DNA of 64,000 nt from Tepidimonas alkaliphilus. GTDB lineage: Bacteria > Pseudomonadota > Gammaproteobacteria > Burkholderiales > Burkholderiaceae_C. Both the position numbers and the translations under genes were made by a program. The notes beneath the pieces are model-generated. The model did no database searches. It saw nothing but the letters and a program-made list of their open reading frames with translations, and was not told the origin of the DNA. Positions 55,204 to 63,674 of the stretch are shown one piece after another. Location of the stretch: positions 1 to 64,000 of the forward strand of contig NZ_VJNB01000008.1 in the NCBI RefSeq assembly GCF_007556595.1. The letters run 5' to 3'. Every line of letters begins with the position of its first letter. The stretch's first letter is position 1.

Positions 55204-56355
55204 ATGATCGATCGCAACAAGCGTGACTGGCTCAAAGGCGCAGCGGCGGCTGCGGCGCTGGGCCTGATGGCTGGCACGGCCTTGGTGGGCTGCGGCAAGA
55301 AGGAGGAGGCCAAGCCCGCGGCGGCTCCGGCCGAGGCGCCCAAGGCCGAGCCGCTGAAGGCTGCCTGGGTTTACGTTGGCCCGGTCGGCGACGCCGGCTG
55401 GTCGTATGCGCACGACCTCGGCCGCAAGGCGGTGGAGGCGCACTTTGGCGACAAGGTGCAGACCACCTTCGTCGAGAGCGTGCCGGAGGGGGCGGATGCC
55501 GAGCGCGTCATCCGCGACTTGGCCGCGCAGGGTCACAAGATCATCTTCGCAACGTCGTTCGGCTACATGGAGCCGATGCTGAAGGTGGCGCAAGAGTTTC
55601 CGGATGTGAAGTTCGAGCACGCCACCGGCTACAAGACCGCGCCGAACATGCGCGTGTATGACGCCAGCTTTTATCAAGACACCTACATGGCTGGCATCAT
55701 CGCCGCGCACATGACCAAGACCGGCACACTGGGCTTTGTCGGGTCGTTCCCCATCCCCGAAGTGCTGCGCAACATCAACGCCTTTGTGCTGGGGGCGCAG
55801 ACCGTCAAGCCCGACATCAAGCTCAAGGTTGTCTGGGTCAATTCGTGGTTTGATCCGCCGAAGGAAACTGAAGCGGCGCAAAGCCTCATCAACCAGGGCG
55901 CCGACGTGCTGCTGCAAAACACCGACTCCACCGCGGTGCTGCAGACCGCCGAGAAGAACGGCAAGTATGCGTTTGGCTGGGACAGCGACATGAGCAGCTT
56001 TGGCCCGAAGGCGCACCTGGCTTCGGCCATCGTCAACTGGGGCCCGTACTACATCCAGGCGGTGCAGGAGGTGCTGGATGGCACCTGGCAGAGCAAGCGC
56101 ACGGTGCTGGGCGTCAAGGAGGGCGTCAACGACCTCATCAAGATCGCCGACGTGGTGCCGGAAGAGGCCAGGAAGAAGGTCGAAGAGGTCAAAGCGGGCT
56201 TGAAGAGCGGCGAGTTCGAGGTCTTCACCGGCCCGATCTTCGACAACACCGGCAAGGAAGTCTTGGCCAAGGGCGTCAAGGCCGACCAGGACTGGAAGGA
56301 CAAGGTCAACTTCTTCGTCAAGGGCGTCGAGGGCCGCGTGCCGGCCGGTAAGTGA
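55204..56355 (+). CDS. BMP-family (basic membrane protein) purine/nucleoside-binding lipoprotein
   Basis: A 383-residue solute-binding lipoprotein. Signal peptide with lipobox LVGC (Cys31) is followed by a charged Lys/Glu/Ala linker and the BMP domain (about 55-360), starting AAWVYVGPVGDAGWSYAHDLG; LQNTDSTAVLQTAE and AFGWDSDMSSFGP line the ligand site in this family. BMP proteins bind nucleosides (PnrA) or purine bases. A good GAGGAG ribosome site precedes the ATG. It serves the transporter at 51.0-54.5 kb and is followed without a gap (TGATG) by a Rieske oxygenase gene. Confidence 0.93.
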   Translation: MIDRNKRDWLKGAAAAAALGLMAGTALVGCGKKEEAKPAAAPAEAPKAEPLKAAWVYVGPVGDAGWSYAHDLGRKAVEAHFGDKVQTTFVESVPEGADAERVIRDLAAQGHKIIFATSFGYMEPMLKVAQEFPDVKFEHATGYKTAPNMRVYDASFYQDTYMAGIIAAHMTKTGTLGFVGSFPIPEVLRNINAFVLGAQTVKPDIKLKVVWVNSWFDPPKETEAAQSLINQGADVLLQNTDSTAVLQTAEKNGKYAFGWDSDMSSFGPKAHLASAIVNWGPYYIQAVQEVLDGTWQSKRTVLGVKEGVNDLIKIADVVPEEARKKVEEVKAGLKSGEFEVFTGPIFDNTGKEVLAKGVKADQDWKDKVNFFVKGVEGRVPAGK

Positions 56356-57311
56356 TGGTCGAGCGCGACCACTGGTGGCCGGTGGCGCTGGACGGCGACG
56401 TCGGCGCGGCGCCGCTGCCGGTCACGCTGCTGGGCGAGCCGCTCGTGCTGTGGCGTGACGGCGCGGGCGCGGTGCAGGCGTTTGCCGACCGTTGCCCGCA
56501 CCGCGGCGCGCGCCTGTCGCTCGGCGCGGTGGTGGGCGGGCAGCTGCAGTGCCCGTACCACGGCTGGCGCTTCGACGGCGACGGGCGCTGCCGGGCGATC
56601 CCGGCGTTGCCGGGCTTTGCGCCATCTGCCAGCCACGCCGCGTGCCGCCACGCGGTGGTGCCGGCGCACGGGCTGCTGTGGGTGTGCCTCGGCACCCCGG
56701 CCGCGCCCGCGCCGCCGGCGCTGCCCCCTCTGCCGCCGCGGCGCGTCGTGCACGGGCCGTTCGATGTGGCCACCAGCGCCCCGCGCGCGATCGAGAACTT
56801 CCTCGACACCGCGCACTTTGCGTACGTGCACGACGGCTGGCTCGGCGCGCCGACGCACGCCGAGGTGCCGCCGTACGAGGTGACGCCGACCGCCGACGGC
56901 CGCCCGGTCGTGCCGGACTACCCGGCCTGGCAGCCGCGCGCCACCGCCAGCGCGCAGGGCGGCGCCTGGGTGCGCTACCGCTACGAGGTGCTCAGCCCCT
57001 TTGCGGCGCTGCTGCAGAAGCAGCCCGAGGGCGACGCCCCGGCCGACGCCTACCTGATGTGGGCCTGCCCGACCACGCCGGAAACCTGCCGCGTCTGGTT
57101 CGTGCAGCACACCACCGACACCACCACCCCGGACGAGGCGCTGCGCGACTTCCAGAGCGCCATCTTCGCGCAGGACCGTCCGATCCTCGAATCCCAGACC
57201 CCGAAGCGCCTGCCGCTCTGCGGCGGCGAGGCCATGTGCGCCGCCGACCGGCTGAGCGCCGCCTACCGGCGCTACCTGCGCACGGCCGGCATCACCTTCG
57301 GCGTCTGCTGA
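56355..57311 (+). CDS. Rieske non-heme iron oxygenase, substrate unknown
   Basis: A 318-residue oxygenase alpha subunit. The Rieske [2Fe-2S] ligands are Cys47/His49 (CPHRG) and Cys66/His69 (CPYHGW). The mononuclear iron motif is ENFLDTAHFAYVHDG near residue 150, with the bridging Asp. It belongs to the monooxygenase-like group (vanillate demethylase/caffeine N-demethylase relatives) and needs a separate reductase, not seen here. ATG 56355 shares its A with the stop of the binding-protein gene. Lying between a purine transporter and adenine deaminase, it may hydroxylate or N-demethylate a purine; this is inference. Confidence 0.88.
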   Translation: MVERDHWWPVALDGDVGAAPLPVTLLGEPLVLWRDGAGAVQAFADRCPHRGARLSLGAVVGGQLQCPYHGWRFDGDGRCRAIPALPGFAPSASHAACRHAVVPAHGLLWVCLGTPAAPAPPALPPLPPRRVVHGPFDVATSAPRAIENFLDTAHFAYVHDGWLGAPTHAEVPPYEVTPTADGRPVVPDYPAWQPRATASAQGGAWVRYRYEVLSPFAALLQKQPEGDAPADAYLMWACPTTPETCRVWFVQHTTDTTTPDEALRDFQSAIFAQDRPILESQTPKRLPLCGGEAMCAADRLSAAYRRYLRTAGITFGVC

Positions 57312-57324
57312 GCAGGGGCGCGCG

Positions 57325-58383
57325 ATGATCCCCGAACCCGACCTGGCTTTCGAGCGCATCGGCCCGCAGCGGCTTGAGGAGCTGCTGAAGCGCGCGCCGA
57401 AGGCCGAGCTGCACCTGCACATCGAGGGCACGCTGGAGCCGGAGATGATGCTGGCGCTGGCGCGCCGCCACGGCGTGGCGCTGCCGTATGCGGATGTGCA
57501 GGCGGTGCGCGCGGCCTACGCCTTCACCAGCCTGCAGAGCTTTCTGGATCTCTACTACGCCGGCGCCAGCGTGCTGCGTGACGCGCAGGACTTTTACGAC
57601 CTTGCGTGGGCGTACTTCCAGCGCGCCGCGGCCGACGGCGTCGTGCACGCGGAGTGCTTCTTCGATCCGCAGACGCACACCGCCCGCGGCGTGCCGCTGG
57701 CGGCGGTGTTCGAGGGGCTGGTGGCGGCGCAGCGGCGCGCCGAGGCCGAGCTGGGCCTCACGGTGCGCTGGATCCTGTGCGTGCTGCGCCACCTGAGCGA
57801 GGACGAGGCGCTGGCGACGCTGGAGGCCGCGCTGCCGTGGCGCGAGCACTTCATTGGCCTGGGGCTGGATTCCAGCGAACTGGGGCACCCGCCGGCCAAG
57901 TTTCAGCGGGTGTTCGCGCGCGCCCGTGCGCTCGGGCTGCACGTGGTGGCGCACGCCGGCGAGGAGGGGCCGCCCGACTACATCCGCCAGGCGCTGGATC
58001 TGCTGCAGGTGCAGCGCATCGACCACGGCGTGCAGGCGGTGCACGACGCGGCGCTGTTGCAGCGGCTGGCGCGCCAGCGTGTCCCGCTGACGGTGTGCCC
58101 GCTGTCCAATGTGCGGCTGTGCGTCGTGCCGGATTTGGCGTCGCACCCGCTGCGCACGCTGCTGGAGGCCGGCCTGTGCGTCACCGTCAACTCGGACGAC
58201 CCGGCCTACTTCGGCGGCTACGTCGCCGACAACCTGGTGCAGACGGTGCAGGCGCTGGGGCTGGACGCGCGCGCGGCGTGGCGGCTGCTGGCCAACGGCT
58301 TCGAGGCGGCGTTCCTCGACGAGGCCACGCGCGCGCGGCGCCTGGCCGCGCTGCAACAGGCGTTTGCCGCAGCCGCCGCTTGA
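57325..58383 (+). CDS. Adenine/adenosine deaminase family protein (probably adenine deaminase)
   Basis: A 352-residue zinc aminohydrolase of the ADA fold. Metal and catalytic residues: His30 and His32 in HLHIEG, HAGEEG near residue 212 (His and catalytic Glu), RIDHGVQ near 235, and SDDPAYFGG near 293. The segment [14 protein letters not shown] is the form seen in Pseudomonas-type adenine deaminases, where adenosine deaminases have a different substrate loop. The reaction would convert adenine to hypoxanthine, which XdhAB then oxidises. It is 13 bases after the Rieske gene, in the same transcription unit. Confidence 0.9.
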   Translation: MIPEPDLAFERIGPQRLEELLKRAPKAELHLHIEGTLEPEMMLALARRHGVALPYADVQAVRAAYAFTSLQSFLDLYYAGASVLRDAQDFYDLAWAYFQRAAADGVVHAECFFDPQTHTARGVPLAAVFEGLVAAQRRAEAELGLTVRWILCVLRHLSEDEALATLEAALPWREHFIGLGLDSSELGHPPAKFQRVFARARALGLHVVAHAGEEGPPDYIRQALDLLQVQRIDHGVQAVHDAALLQRLARQRVPLTVCPLSNVRLCVVPDLASHPLRTLLEAGLCVTVNSDDPAYFGGYVADNLVQTVQALGLDARAAWRLLANGFEAAFLDEATRARRLAALQQAFAAAAA

Positions 58384-58473
58384 CGAGCAAGAGGCGCCGA
58401 GGCCCATCGGTGGCCAGGCATCGGCTGTTGCCTCGCAGGTTTACAGCTGCAACGCCAGCCCAAGCCGCTCGAT

Positions 58474-58479
58474 ACAATG
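58474..58479 (+). promoter_or_regulatory. -10 element of the dcd promoter
   Basis: TACAAT in the context CGATACAAT, identical to that before dusB. It is 28 bases before the dcd start, in a 124-base intergenic gap. No good -35 is visible. Confidence 0.5.
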
Positions 58480-58507
58480 GCCGGCACTGTTTTTAGCGCA
58501 CAGCACC

Positions 58508-59074
58508 ATGAGCCTCAAGAGCGACAAGTGGATCCGCCGCATGGCGGAAGAATACGGCATGATCGAGCCGTTCGAGCCGGGCCAGATCCGCGAGGTGGAG
58601 GGCCGCAAGGTCATCAGCTACGGCACCAGCAGCTACGGCTACGACATTCGCTGCGCGCCGGAGTTCAAGGTTTTCACCAACCTGCACAGCACGGTGGTGG
58701 ATCCCAAAAACTTTGACGAAAAAAGCTTTGTCGATTTTCATGGGGATTTTTGCATCATCCCGCCCAACAGCTTTGCGCTGGCGCGCACCGTGGAGTATTT
58801 CCGCATTCCGCGCAACGTGCTGACGATCTGCCTGGGCAAGAGCACCTACGCGCGCTGTGGCATCATCGTCAACGTCACGCCGTTTGAGCCGGAGTGGGAG
58901 GGCTACGTGACGCTGGAGTTTTCCAACACCACGCCGTTGCCGGCCAAGATTTACGCCTGGGAAGGCTGCGCGCAGGTGCTGTTTTTTGAAAGCGACGAAG
59001 TCTGCGAGGTCTCCTACAAAGACCGCGGCGGCAAATATCAAGGCCAGCGCGGCGTAACGCTGCCGCGGGCGTGA
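58508..59074 (+). CDS. dcd: dCTP deaminase
   Basis: A 188-residue enzyme making dUTP from dCTP, the precursor path to dTMP via dUTPase and thymidylate synthase (thyA at 61.4 kb). Family motifs: [19 protein letters not shown] at the start, [15 protein letters not shown] near residue 43, [16 protein letters not shown] near 112 with the catalytic Arg/Glu region [17 protein letters not shown] 58508 gives the known N-terminus and the length matches E. coli Dcd (193). Confidence 0.97.
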   Translation: MSLKSDKWIRRMAEEYGMIEPFEPGQIREVEGRKVISYGTSSYGYDIRCAPEFKVFTNLHSTVVDPKNFDEKSFVDFHGDFCIIPPNSFALARTVEYFRIPRNVLTICLGKSTYARCGIIVNVTPFEPEWEGYVTLEFSNTTPLPAKIYAWEGCAQVLFFESDEVCEVSYKDRGGKYQGQRGVTLPRA

Positions 59075-59095
59075 GCCCGGACGAAGGAGGTCCTG

Positions 59096-59467
59096 ATGTC
59101 CGCCCGCGACCTGCTCACCTTCGGCCACCCGATGCTGGGGGCGCCGGAAGTGTCCTACCCCAAGCCCGACCGTCGCTTGGTCGGCAACCCAAGGCGCGAG
59201 ACCTGGAACGTGCTGGAGGCGCCGCTCGCGGGCGCGCGCACGCTGGGTACCGGCGTCTGGCGCTGCGAGCCGGGCCAGTGGCGCATCGCCTTTGGCCCCA
59301 CCGAGCGCGAGATCTTCACCGTGCTGGAAGGCCGCTGCCGCGTGCACCGCGACGGCGGCGGTTTCGAGGAAGCCGGCCCGGGCCAATCGATCCACATCCC
59401 GCCGGGCTTCGCCGGCGCGTTCGAGGTGCTGGAGACGGTCACGAAGGTCTATGTGATCGTGGAGTGA
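59096..59467 (+). CDS. Small cupin protein (DUF861/EutQ-like)
   Basis: A 123-residue single-domain cupin. The two cupin half-motifs are seen around CEPGQWRIAFGPTEREIFTVLEG and GPGQSIHIPPGFAGAFEV. The WRIAFGPTERE form is typical of cupin_3 (DUF861) proteins; this family includes ureidoglycine aminohydrolase-like and regulatory cupins, but no function can be assigned. A strong AAGGAGG ribosome site precedes ATG 59096. The stop overlaps the next gene's GTG start (GTGA), so the two are coupled. Confidence 0.85.
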   Translation: MSARDLLTFGHPMLGAPEVSYPKPDRRLVGNPRRETWNVLEAPLAGARTLGTGVWRCEPGQWRIAFGPTEREIFTVLEGRCRVHRDGGGFEEAGPGQSIHIPPGFAGAFEVLETVTKVYVIVE

Positions 59468-59880
59468 CTGTCTTCGATCGATCAAAGCGTGCGCAAATCA
59501 TCGAGATGGATGGCCGGCCAGCCTTCGCCGTGGTGCCTTTTGCCGAGTGGGCGGCGCTGCTGGAGCGGCTGGAGGAATTGCAGGATATCGCCGACTTCAA
59601 GGAGGCCGTCGCGCGCGGCGAGGAGACCCTGCCGCGGGCCTTCGTCGAGCGTCGCTTGGCCGGTGAGCATCCGCTGCGGCTGTGGCGTGAGCACCGGGGC
59701 TTGACGCTGCAGGCGCTGGCTGACTGCGTCGGCTGCACGCGCCAGATGCTGTCGATGATCGAGCGCGGCAAGGCTGCGCCGTCGGCCGATCTGCTGGCCC
59801 GACTGGCGGCGGCGCTGGATGTCGAGATGGACGACCTGCATCCGGGTTGGGTGACGTTCCTTGCGGGTATCTGTGCTTGA
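59464..59880 (+). CDS. PHD-like/XRE helix-turn-helix protein (antitoxin-like, no adjacent toxin)
   Basis: A 138-residue protein. The N-terminal half (about residues 8-40, IIEMDGRPAFAVVPFAEWAALLERLEEL) resembles Phd-type antitoxin dimerisation segments; the C-terminal half (about 68-125) is an XRE HTH, LTLQALADCVGCTRQMLSMIERGKAAPS. Start GTG 59464 overlaps the cupin stop and keeps the PHD-like start; ATG 59506 is an alternative. Such proteins usually pair with a RelE/HigB or RES-type toxin, but no toxin gene is found on either side. Base composition is like the chromosome, unlike the AT-rich gene that follows. Confidence 0.78.
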   Translation: MTVFDRSKRAQIIEMDGRPAFAVVPFAEWAALLERLEELQDIADFKEAVARGEETLPRAFVERRLAGEHPLRLWREHRGLTLQALADCVGCTRQMLSMIERGKAAPSADLLARLAAALDVEMDDLHPGWVTFLAGICA

Positions 59881-59899
59881 AGTGGAGGGTGAGCTCCAA

Positions 59900-60631
59900 A
59901 TGAGGGGGAATTTTAAGCAGATCCTGATTGTTGTTGCTGTCGTGGCAGTGGTCGCGACTCTTGCTTTGTCGCTGGGTATTTTGGTTTTTCAGAAATCGTC
60001 GTACGGAGCCGGGGTTTGGGATTTTCAGGGAGCTAGTGGATTTGCAGCCATAATCCCCGCTGTTACTGGCATTTTTTTGGCGTGCTGGGCTATTTATACT
60101 CAGACGCTGCAAATGTCGGCTCCATTCAAGGCGGCGGAGGCCAGTCTAAGCAATTTGGTGAGATTGAGGTATTTGTCGACGTTAGGCATTATGCTGACCT
60201 TGCCATACATTGAAGAGGCACGCCGACGTGAGGCAGAGTCTCTTGATGATGAAATTGATGAAGATGTGGCTGAATCCGTGCTCAATGATAGTAGTTCGAG
60301 CGAGGGTGATTTGTTTTATGCGGACTTTGAGCGGATCCGTTATTTCAGGTCTCAATTCTTTTTGTCCGGCGAGTTTTCTGTCAAATCGCTTTTTTCTGAC
60401 GTGGCTCCTCTTCTCGAGGCCTTTGTATGTGCGAAACAACCATCAAATCCGCTGTGGCTTGAAGAGCTTGGGGTTGATATTGTCGTCAAGATTATTGATA
60501 AAATTATTTGGATTTCTTGGGTTGATGAGGAAAATGAGTCGTTGCCAGACGCTATTCTTTGGGTTTCTGTTCGAATGCTCCGTTTAATTAACCTTTTTTT
60601 GAAGATTACAGAACTGAGGAAGATGTTATGA
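59900..60631 (+). CDS. AT-rich two-helix membrane protein of unknown function
   Basis: A 243-residue protein I do not recognise. Two transmembrane helices lie near the N-terminus: QILIVVAVVAVVATLALSLG (about residues 6-25) and FAAIIPAVTGIFLACWAIYT (about 45-65). The rest is a soluble, very acidic region (EAESLDDEIDEDVAES near 112-127) and several aromatic/hydrophobic helices, with the ending NLFLKITELRKML. Composition and codon use (ttt, att, gat, aaa) are far more AT-rich than all neighbours, suggesting recent transfer. ATG 59900 has GGAGG upstream; GTG 59861 is possible. Its stop overlaps a small coupled gene (ATGA). Confidence 0.75.
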   Translation: MRGNFKQILIVVAVVAVVATLALSLGILVFQKSSYGAGVWDFQGASGFAAIIPAVTGIFLACWAIYTQTLQMSAPFKAAEASLSNLVRLRYLSTLGIMLTLPYIEEARRREAESLDDEIDEDVAESVLNDSSSSEGDLFYADFERIRYFRSQFFLSGEFSVKSLFSDVAPLLEAFVCAKQPSNPLWLEELGVDIVVKIIDKIIWISWVDEENESLPDAILWVSVRMLRLINLFLKITELRKML

Positions 60632-60756
60632 ATCTGATCAAGGGAAATGTCTTGGTGGGTCATTATTTTGAAGATATTTATCGTGCCGAGATGTTTGTTT
60701 CTGAATTGGCGGTTCGCAACAATCAGATTTTTAAAAGTCGCTTGGGTAAGGTCTGA
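60628..60756 (+). CDS. Small protein (42 residues) coupled to the membrane protein
   Basis: An open frame of 42 codons whose ATG overlaps the preceding stop (ATGA at 60628-60631), with the same AT-rich codon use. The protein starts MNLIKGNVLVGHYFEDIY and ends KSRLGKV. It has no transmembrane segment and matches nothing I know. It may be a genuine coupled small protein, or the 5' remnant of a longer gene cut off at the right border of the AT-rich island, since GC-rich sequence resumes within about 20 bases. Confidence 0.5.
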   Translation: MNLIKGNVLVGHYFEDIYRAEMFVSELAVRNNQIFKSRLGKV

Positions 60757-60884
60757 TTAATCCCCTGCTCGGTGGTTGCGAGGCGCCCCGCTTGCCCTGC
60801 AACGACTAGTCGGTGTCGGCTGCACCATTTAGGCTTTGTGGCGGACGTAGCTGGACTCTGCATCAAAAATTTTAGGCCCAACAT
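60757..60884. other. Right border of the AT-rich island
   Basis: 128 bases between the AT-rich small gene and the end of the EamA gene. The first part is GC-rich, then a short AT-rich stretch (CATCAAAAATTTTAG region, 60861-60876) runs to the EamA stop. I see no gene, integrase remnant or repeat here; AAAATTTT could form part of a weak bidirectional terminator. Confidence 0.4.
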
Positions 60885-61301
60885 TTATCGTTGAGAAAAT
60901 CTCCGCCACGCCGCCGGCGGCGCCAGCACCGCGGCGATCGCCGCCATCACGCACACCACCGCCACGCCGCCGGTCCAGCGCGGCCATTCGCCGGCGATGA
61001 CGGTGGCGCGGGCGGTGCCGATCAGCGGCACCATCATCATGCTCATCGCGCGGGTGGCCGGCGGCAGGTGCCGCGCCAGCGAAAACCAGATGATCTGCGC
61101 AAAGCCGTCGTTCATGAACACGCCGTAGGCGAGCAGCCCCCACATGCGCGGGCTGAAGCGCCCGCGCGGCCACGGCTCGAACGCGGCGGCCAGCAGCGCC
61201 CCGCCGGTCATCGTCACGGCGTGAAAGGACAGCGGCGAGAGCTCCTGCAGCGACAGCTTCATCACCGGCCCGTTGACGCCCCACATCAGGGTCAGCGCCA
61301 C
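60885..61301 (-). CDS. Half-size EamA/DMT-family membrane protein
   Basis: A 138-residue protein with one EamA domain (about five hydrophobic segments): MWGVNGPVMKLSLQELSPLSF, AVTMTGGALLAAA, GLLAYGVFMNDGFAQIIWF, MSMMMVPLIGTARATVIAGEW and VAVVCVMAAIAAVLAP. Drug/metabolite transporters usually have two such domains (about 290-300 residues). The start is taken at GTG 61301, 49 bases after the thyA stop on the same strand; in-frame codons run back to thyA without an ATG. It ends at the edge of the AT-rich island, so it may be a truncated full-length gene or a true single-domain protein. Confidence 0.65.
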   Translation of the reverse strand: MALTLMWGVNGPVMKLSLQELSPLSFHAVTMTGGALLAAAFEPWPRGRFSPRMWGLLAYGVFMNDGFAQIIWFSLARHLPPATRAMSMMMVPLIGTARATVIAGEWPRWTGGVAVVCVMAAIAAVLAPPAAWRRFSQR

Positions 61302-61349
61302 CTGGCCCAGCGTCTGGGCACGCGTCAGCAGCGCGCGGCGGGCCGTCGG

Positions 61350-62162
61350 TCAGACCGCCACCGGCGCCTTGATCGGCGGGTGGTGGCGGTAATCGACGAA
61401 CTCGAAGTCCTCGAACTCGTAGTCAAACAGCGTCGGCGGCCGGCGGCGGATGCGCAGCTCCGGGTAAGGGTAGGGCTCGCGCGCGAGCTGTAGCTGCACC
61501 TGCTCGACGTGGTTGTGGTAGATGTGGCAGTCGCCGCCGGTCCAGATGAATTCGCCCGGCTGCAGGTCGCACTGCTGCGCCACCATGTGCGTCAGCAGCG
61601 CGTAGCTGGCGATGTTGAACGGCACGCCGAGGAACACGTCGGCGCTGCGCTGGTAGAGCTGGCAGCTCAGCCGCCCGTCGGCGACGTAGAACTGAAACAG
61701 CGCGTGGCACGGCGCCAGCGCCATGCGCGGCAGGTCGGCGACGTTCCAGGCGCTGACGATCAAGCGGCGGCTGTCGGGGTTGGTGCGGATTTGCTGCACC
61801 ACTTCGGCCAACTGGTCGATGTGGCCGCCGTCGGGGGTGGGCCAGCGGCGCCACTGCACGCCGTAAATCGGCCCCAAGTCGCCGTCCTCGCGCGCCCACT
61901 CGTCCCAGATCGTCACGCCGCGTTCTTGCAGCCAGCGCGCGTTGCTGTCGCCGCGCAAAAACCACAGCAGTTCATACACGATGGACTTGACGTGCAGCTT
62001 CTTGGTGGTGACGAGCGGAAAGCCCTCCGCCAGGTCAAAGCGCATCTGGTAGCCGAACACGCTGCGGGTGCCCACGCCGGTGCGATCGGTCTTCGGCGTG
62101 CCGTGCTCGAAGACGTGGCGCATGAAATCTTCGTATTGGCGGCGGATGGGACGGGCGGTCAT
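61350..62162 (-). CDS. thyA: Thymidylate synthase
   Basis: A 270-residue enzyme methylating dUMP to dTMP with methylenetetrahydrofolate. Catalytic Cys152 is in [12 protein letters not shown]; the phosphate-binding Arg pair is in [13 protein letters not shown]; the folate-side motifs include GVQWRRW and [12 protein letters not shown], then GDCHIYHNH near residue 208. Length and both ends are standard. The EamA fragment lies 49 bases downstream on the same strand. Confidence 0.97.
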   Translation of the reverse strand: MTARPIRRQYEDFMRHVFEHGTPKTDRTGVGTRSVFGYQMRFDLAEGFPLVTTKKLHVKSIVYELLWFLRGDSNARWLQERGVTIWDEWAREDGDLGPIYGVQWRRWPTPDGGHIDQLAEVVQQIRTNPDSRRLIVSAWNVADLPRMALAPCHALFQFYVADGRLSCQLYQRSADVFLGVPFNIASYALLTHMVAQQCDLQPGEFIWTGGDCHIYHNHVEQVQLQLAREPYPYPELRIRRRPPTLFDYEFEDFEFVDYRHHPPIKAPVAV

Positions 62163-62240
62163 GGCGGCGCGGTGGCAAACCCGGCTGGAGCCGGGTGTCG
62201 AAAAGCCCTCTTGGCCCTTGTTTGAACCAAAATCGAGATT

Positions 62241-63674
62241 CTAGGCAAGTAGCTTGCCGGGGTTGAACAGGTTGGCGGGGTCGAGCGCGCGCTTGACGGC
62301 GCGCATCAGGTCCAGCGCCACCGCGTCCTGGTAGCGCGGCAGGATGCGGGCCTTCAGCGCCCCGATGCCGTGCTCGGCGCTGATCGAGCCGCCGTGGCGC
62401 TGCACCGCGTCGTAAACCAGTTCGTGGATGCGCGCCTCGTGCTCGCGCAGGAAGGCGGCGGCATTCGCACCTTCGGGGCATTGGACGTTGAAGTGCAGGT
62501 TGCCATCGCCCAAGTGGCCGAAATTGACCAGCCGCACGCCCGGCACCGCCCGCGCGAGCTCGGCCTCGGCCTCGGCGCAGAAGGCGGGGATGCGCGACAC
62601 CGGCAGGCTGATGTCGTGCTTGACGTTGAGCCCCTCCTCGGCCTGTGCGAGCGGGATGCTCTCGCGGATGTGCCACAGCGTGCGCGCCTGCGCCAGGCTT
62701 TCCGCCACCACGGCATCCGCCGCGCAGCCGTCCTCCAGTGCTTGCTCCAGCACCGCCTCCAGCCGCGCGCGCGCGTGCGCCTCGCCTTCGGCGTCGCTGG
62801 TCTCCAGCAGCACGGCATAGGGCGCCACGCCCGCCAGCGGTACCGCCAGTTGGGGGAAGTGCCGCCGCACCAGCGCCAGCGCGAAGGCGTTCATGACCTC
62901 GAAGCCGGTCAGCGCCGGCCCGAGCCCCCGCTGCGCCACGCCCAGCAGCGCCACCGTGGCGGCCAGATCGGGCACCGCGGCCCAGGCGGTCAGCTGCGCC
63001 GCCGGGCGCGGCACGAGCTTGAGCACCGCCGCGGTGATGATGCCCAGCGTCCCTTCGCTGCCGATGAACAGGTGGCGCAGGTCATAGCCGGTGTTGTCCT
63101 TGCGCAGGCCGCGCAGGCTGTTCCAGATGCGGCCGTCGGCGGTGACGACCTCCAGCCCCAGGCACAGGTCGCGCGCGTTGCCAAAGCGCAGCACCTGCGT
63201 GCCGCCGGCGTTGGTGGCCAGGTTGCCGCCAATCGTGCAGCTGCCCTCGGCCGCCAGGCTCAGCGGCAGCCACAGCCCGGCGGCCTCGGCGGCCTGCTGC
63301 GCGGCCTGCAGCACGCAGCCGGCCTCCACGGTCAGCGTCAGGTTGGCCTCGTCCAGTGCGCGGATGCGGTTGAGCCGCGCGGTGCTCAGCACCACCTGGG
63401 TGCCGCTGGCATCCGGCACGCCGCCCAGCACCAGCCCGGTGTTGCCGCCCTGCGGCACGATCGGCGCGCCGTGCGCCGCGCAGGCGCGCACTACGGCGGC
63501 GACCTCGTCCGTGCTGCCGGGGCGTACCACCGCCAGCGCCCGACCGCGGTGGCGGCGGCGCCAGTCGCGCTCCCACGGTTCCAGATCCACGTCAGCGGCA
63601 GTGAGCACGTGCGCCGAACCGACGGCGGCGCGCAGCGCCGCCAACAGCGCGTCGTGGCCGGCTGGCGAGCTCAT
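62241..63674 (-). CDS. FAD-linked oxidoreductase (GlcD/D-lactate dehydrogenase type)
   Basis: A 477-residue flavoenzyme with an N-terminal PCMH FAD-binding domain (about residues 35-215; VPQGGNTGLVLGG and GNLATNAGGTQVLRFG) and a C-terminal FAD-oxidase domain with the metal/substrate motifs NFGHLGDGNLHFNV near 385 and GGSISAEHGIGALKARIL near 430. It oxidises a 2-hydroxy acid (glycolate, D-lactate or 2-hydroxyglutarate). In a Rubisco-containing cell glycolate oxidation would be useful, but substrate cannot be fixed from sequence and no glcEF partners are beside it. It overlaps the DUF2069 gene by four bases. Confidence 0.9.
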   Translation of the reverse strand: MSSPAGHDALLAALRAAVGSAHVLTAADVDLEPWERDWRRRHRGRALAVVRPGSTDEVAAVVRACAAHGAPIVPQGGNTGLVLGGVPDASGTQVVLSTARLNRIRALDEANLTLTVEAGCVLQAAQQAAEAAGLWLPLSLAAEGSCTIGGNLATNAGGTQVLRFGNARDLCLGLEVVTADGRIWNSLRGLRKDNTGYDLRHLFIGSEGTLGIITAAVLKLVPRPAAQLTAWAAVPDLAATVALLGVAQRGLGPALTGFEVMNAFALALVRRHFPQLAVPLAGVAPYAVLLETSDAEGEAHARARLEAVLEQALEDGCAADAVVAESLAQARTLWHIRESIPLAQAEEGLNVKHDISLPVSRIPAFCAEAEAELARAVPGVRLVNFGHLGDGNLHFNVQCPEGANAAAFLREHEARIHELVYDAVQRHGGSISAEHGIGALKARILPRYQDAVALDLMRAVKRALDPANLFNPGKLLA

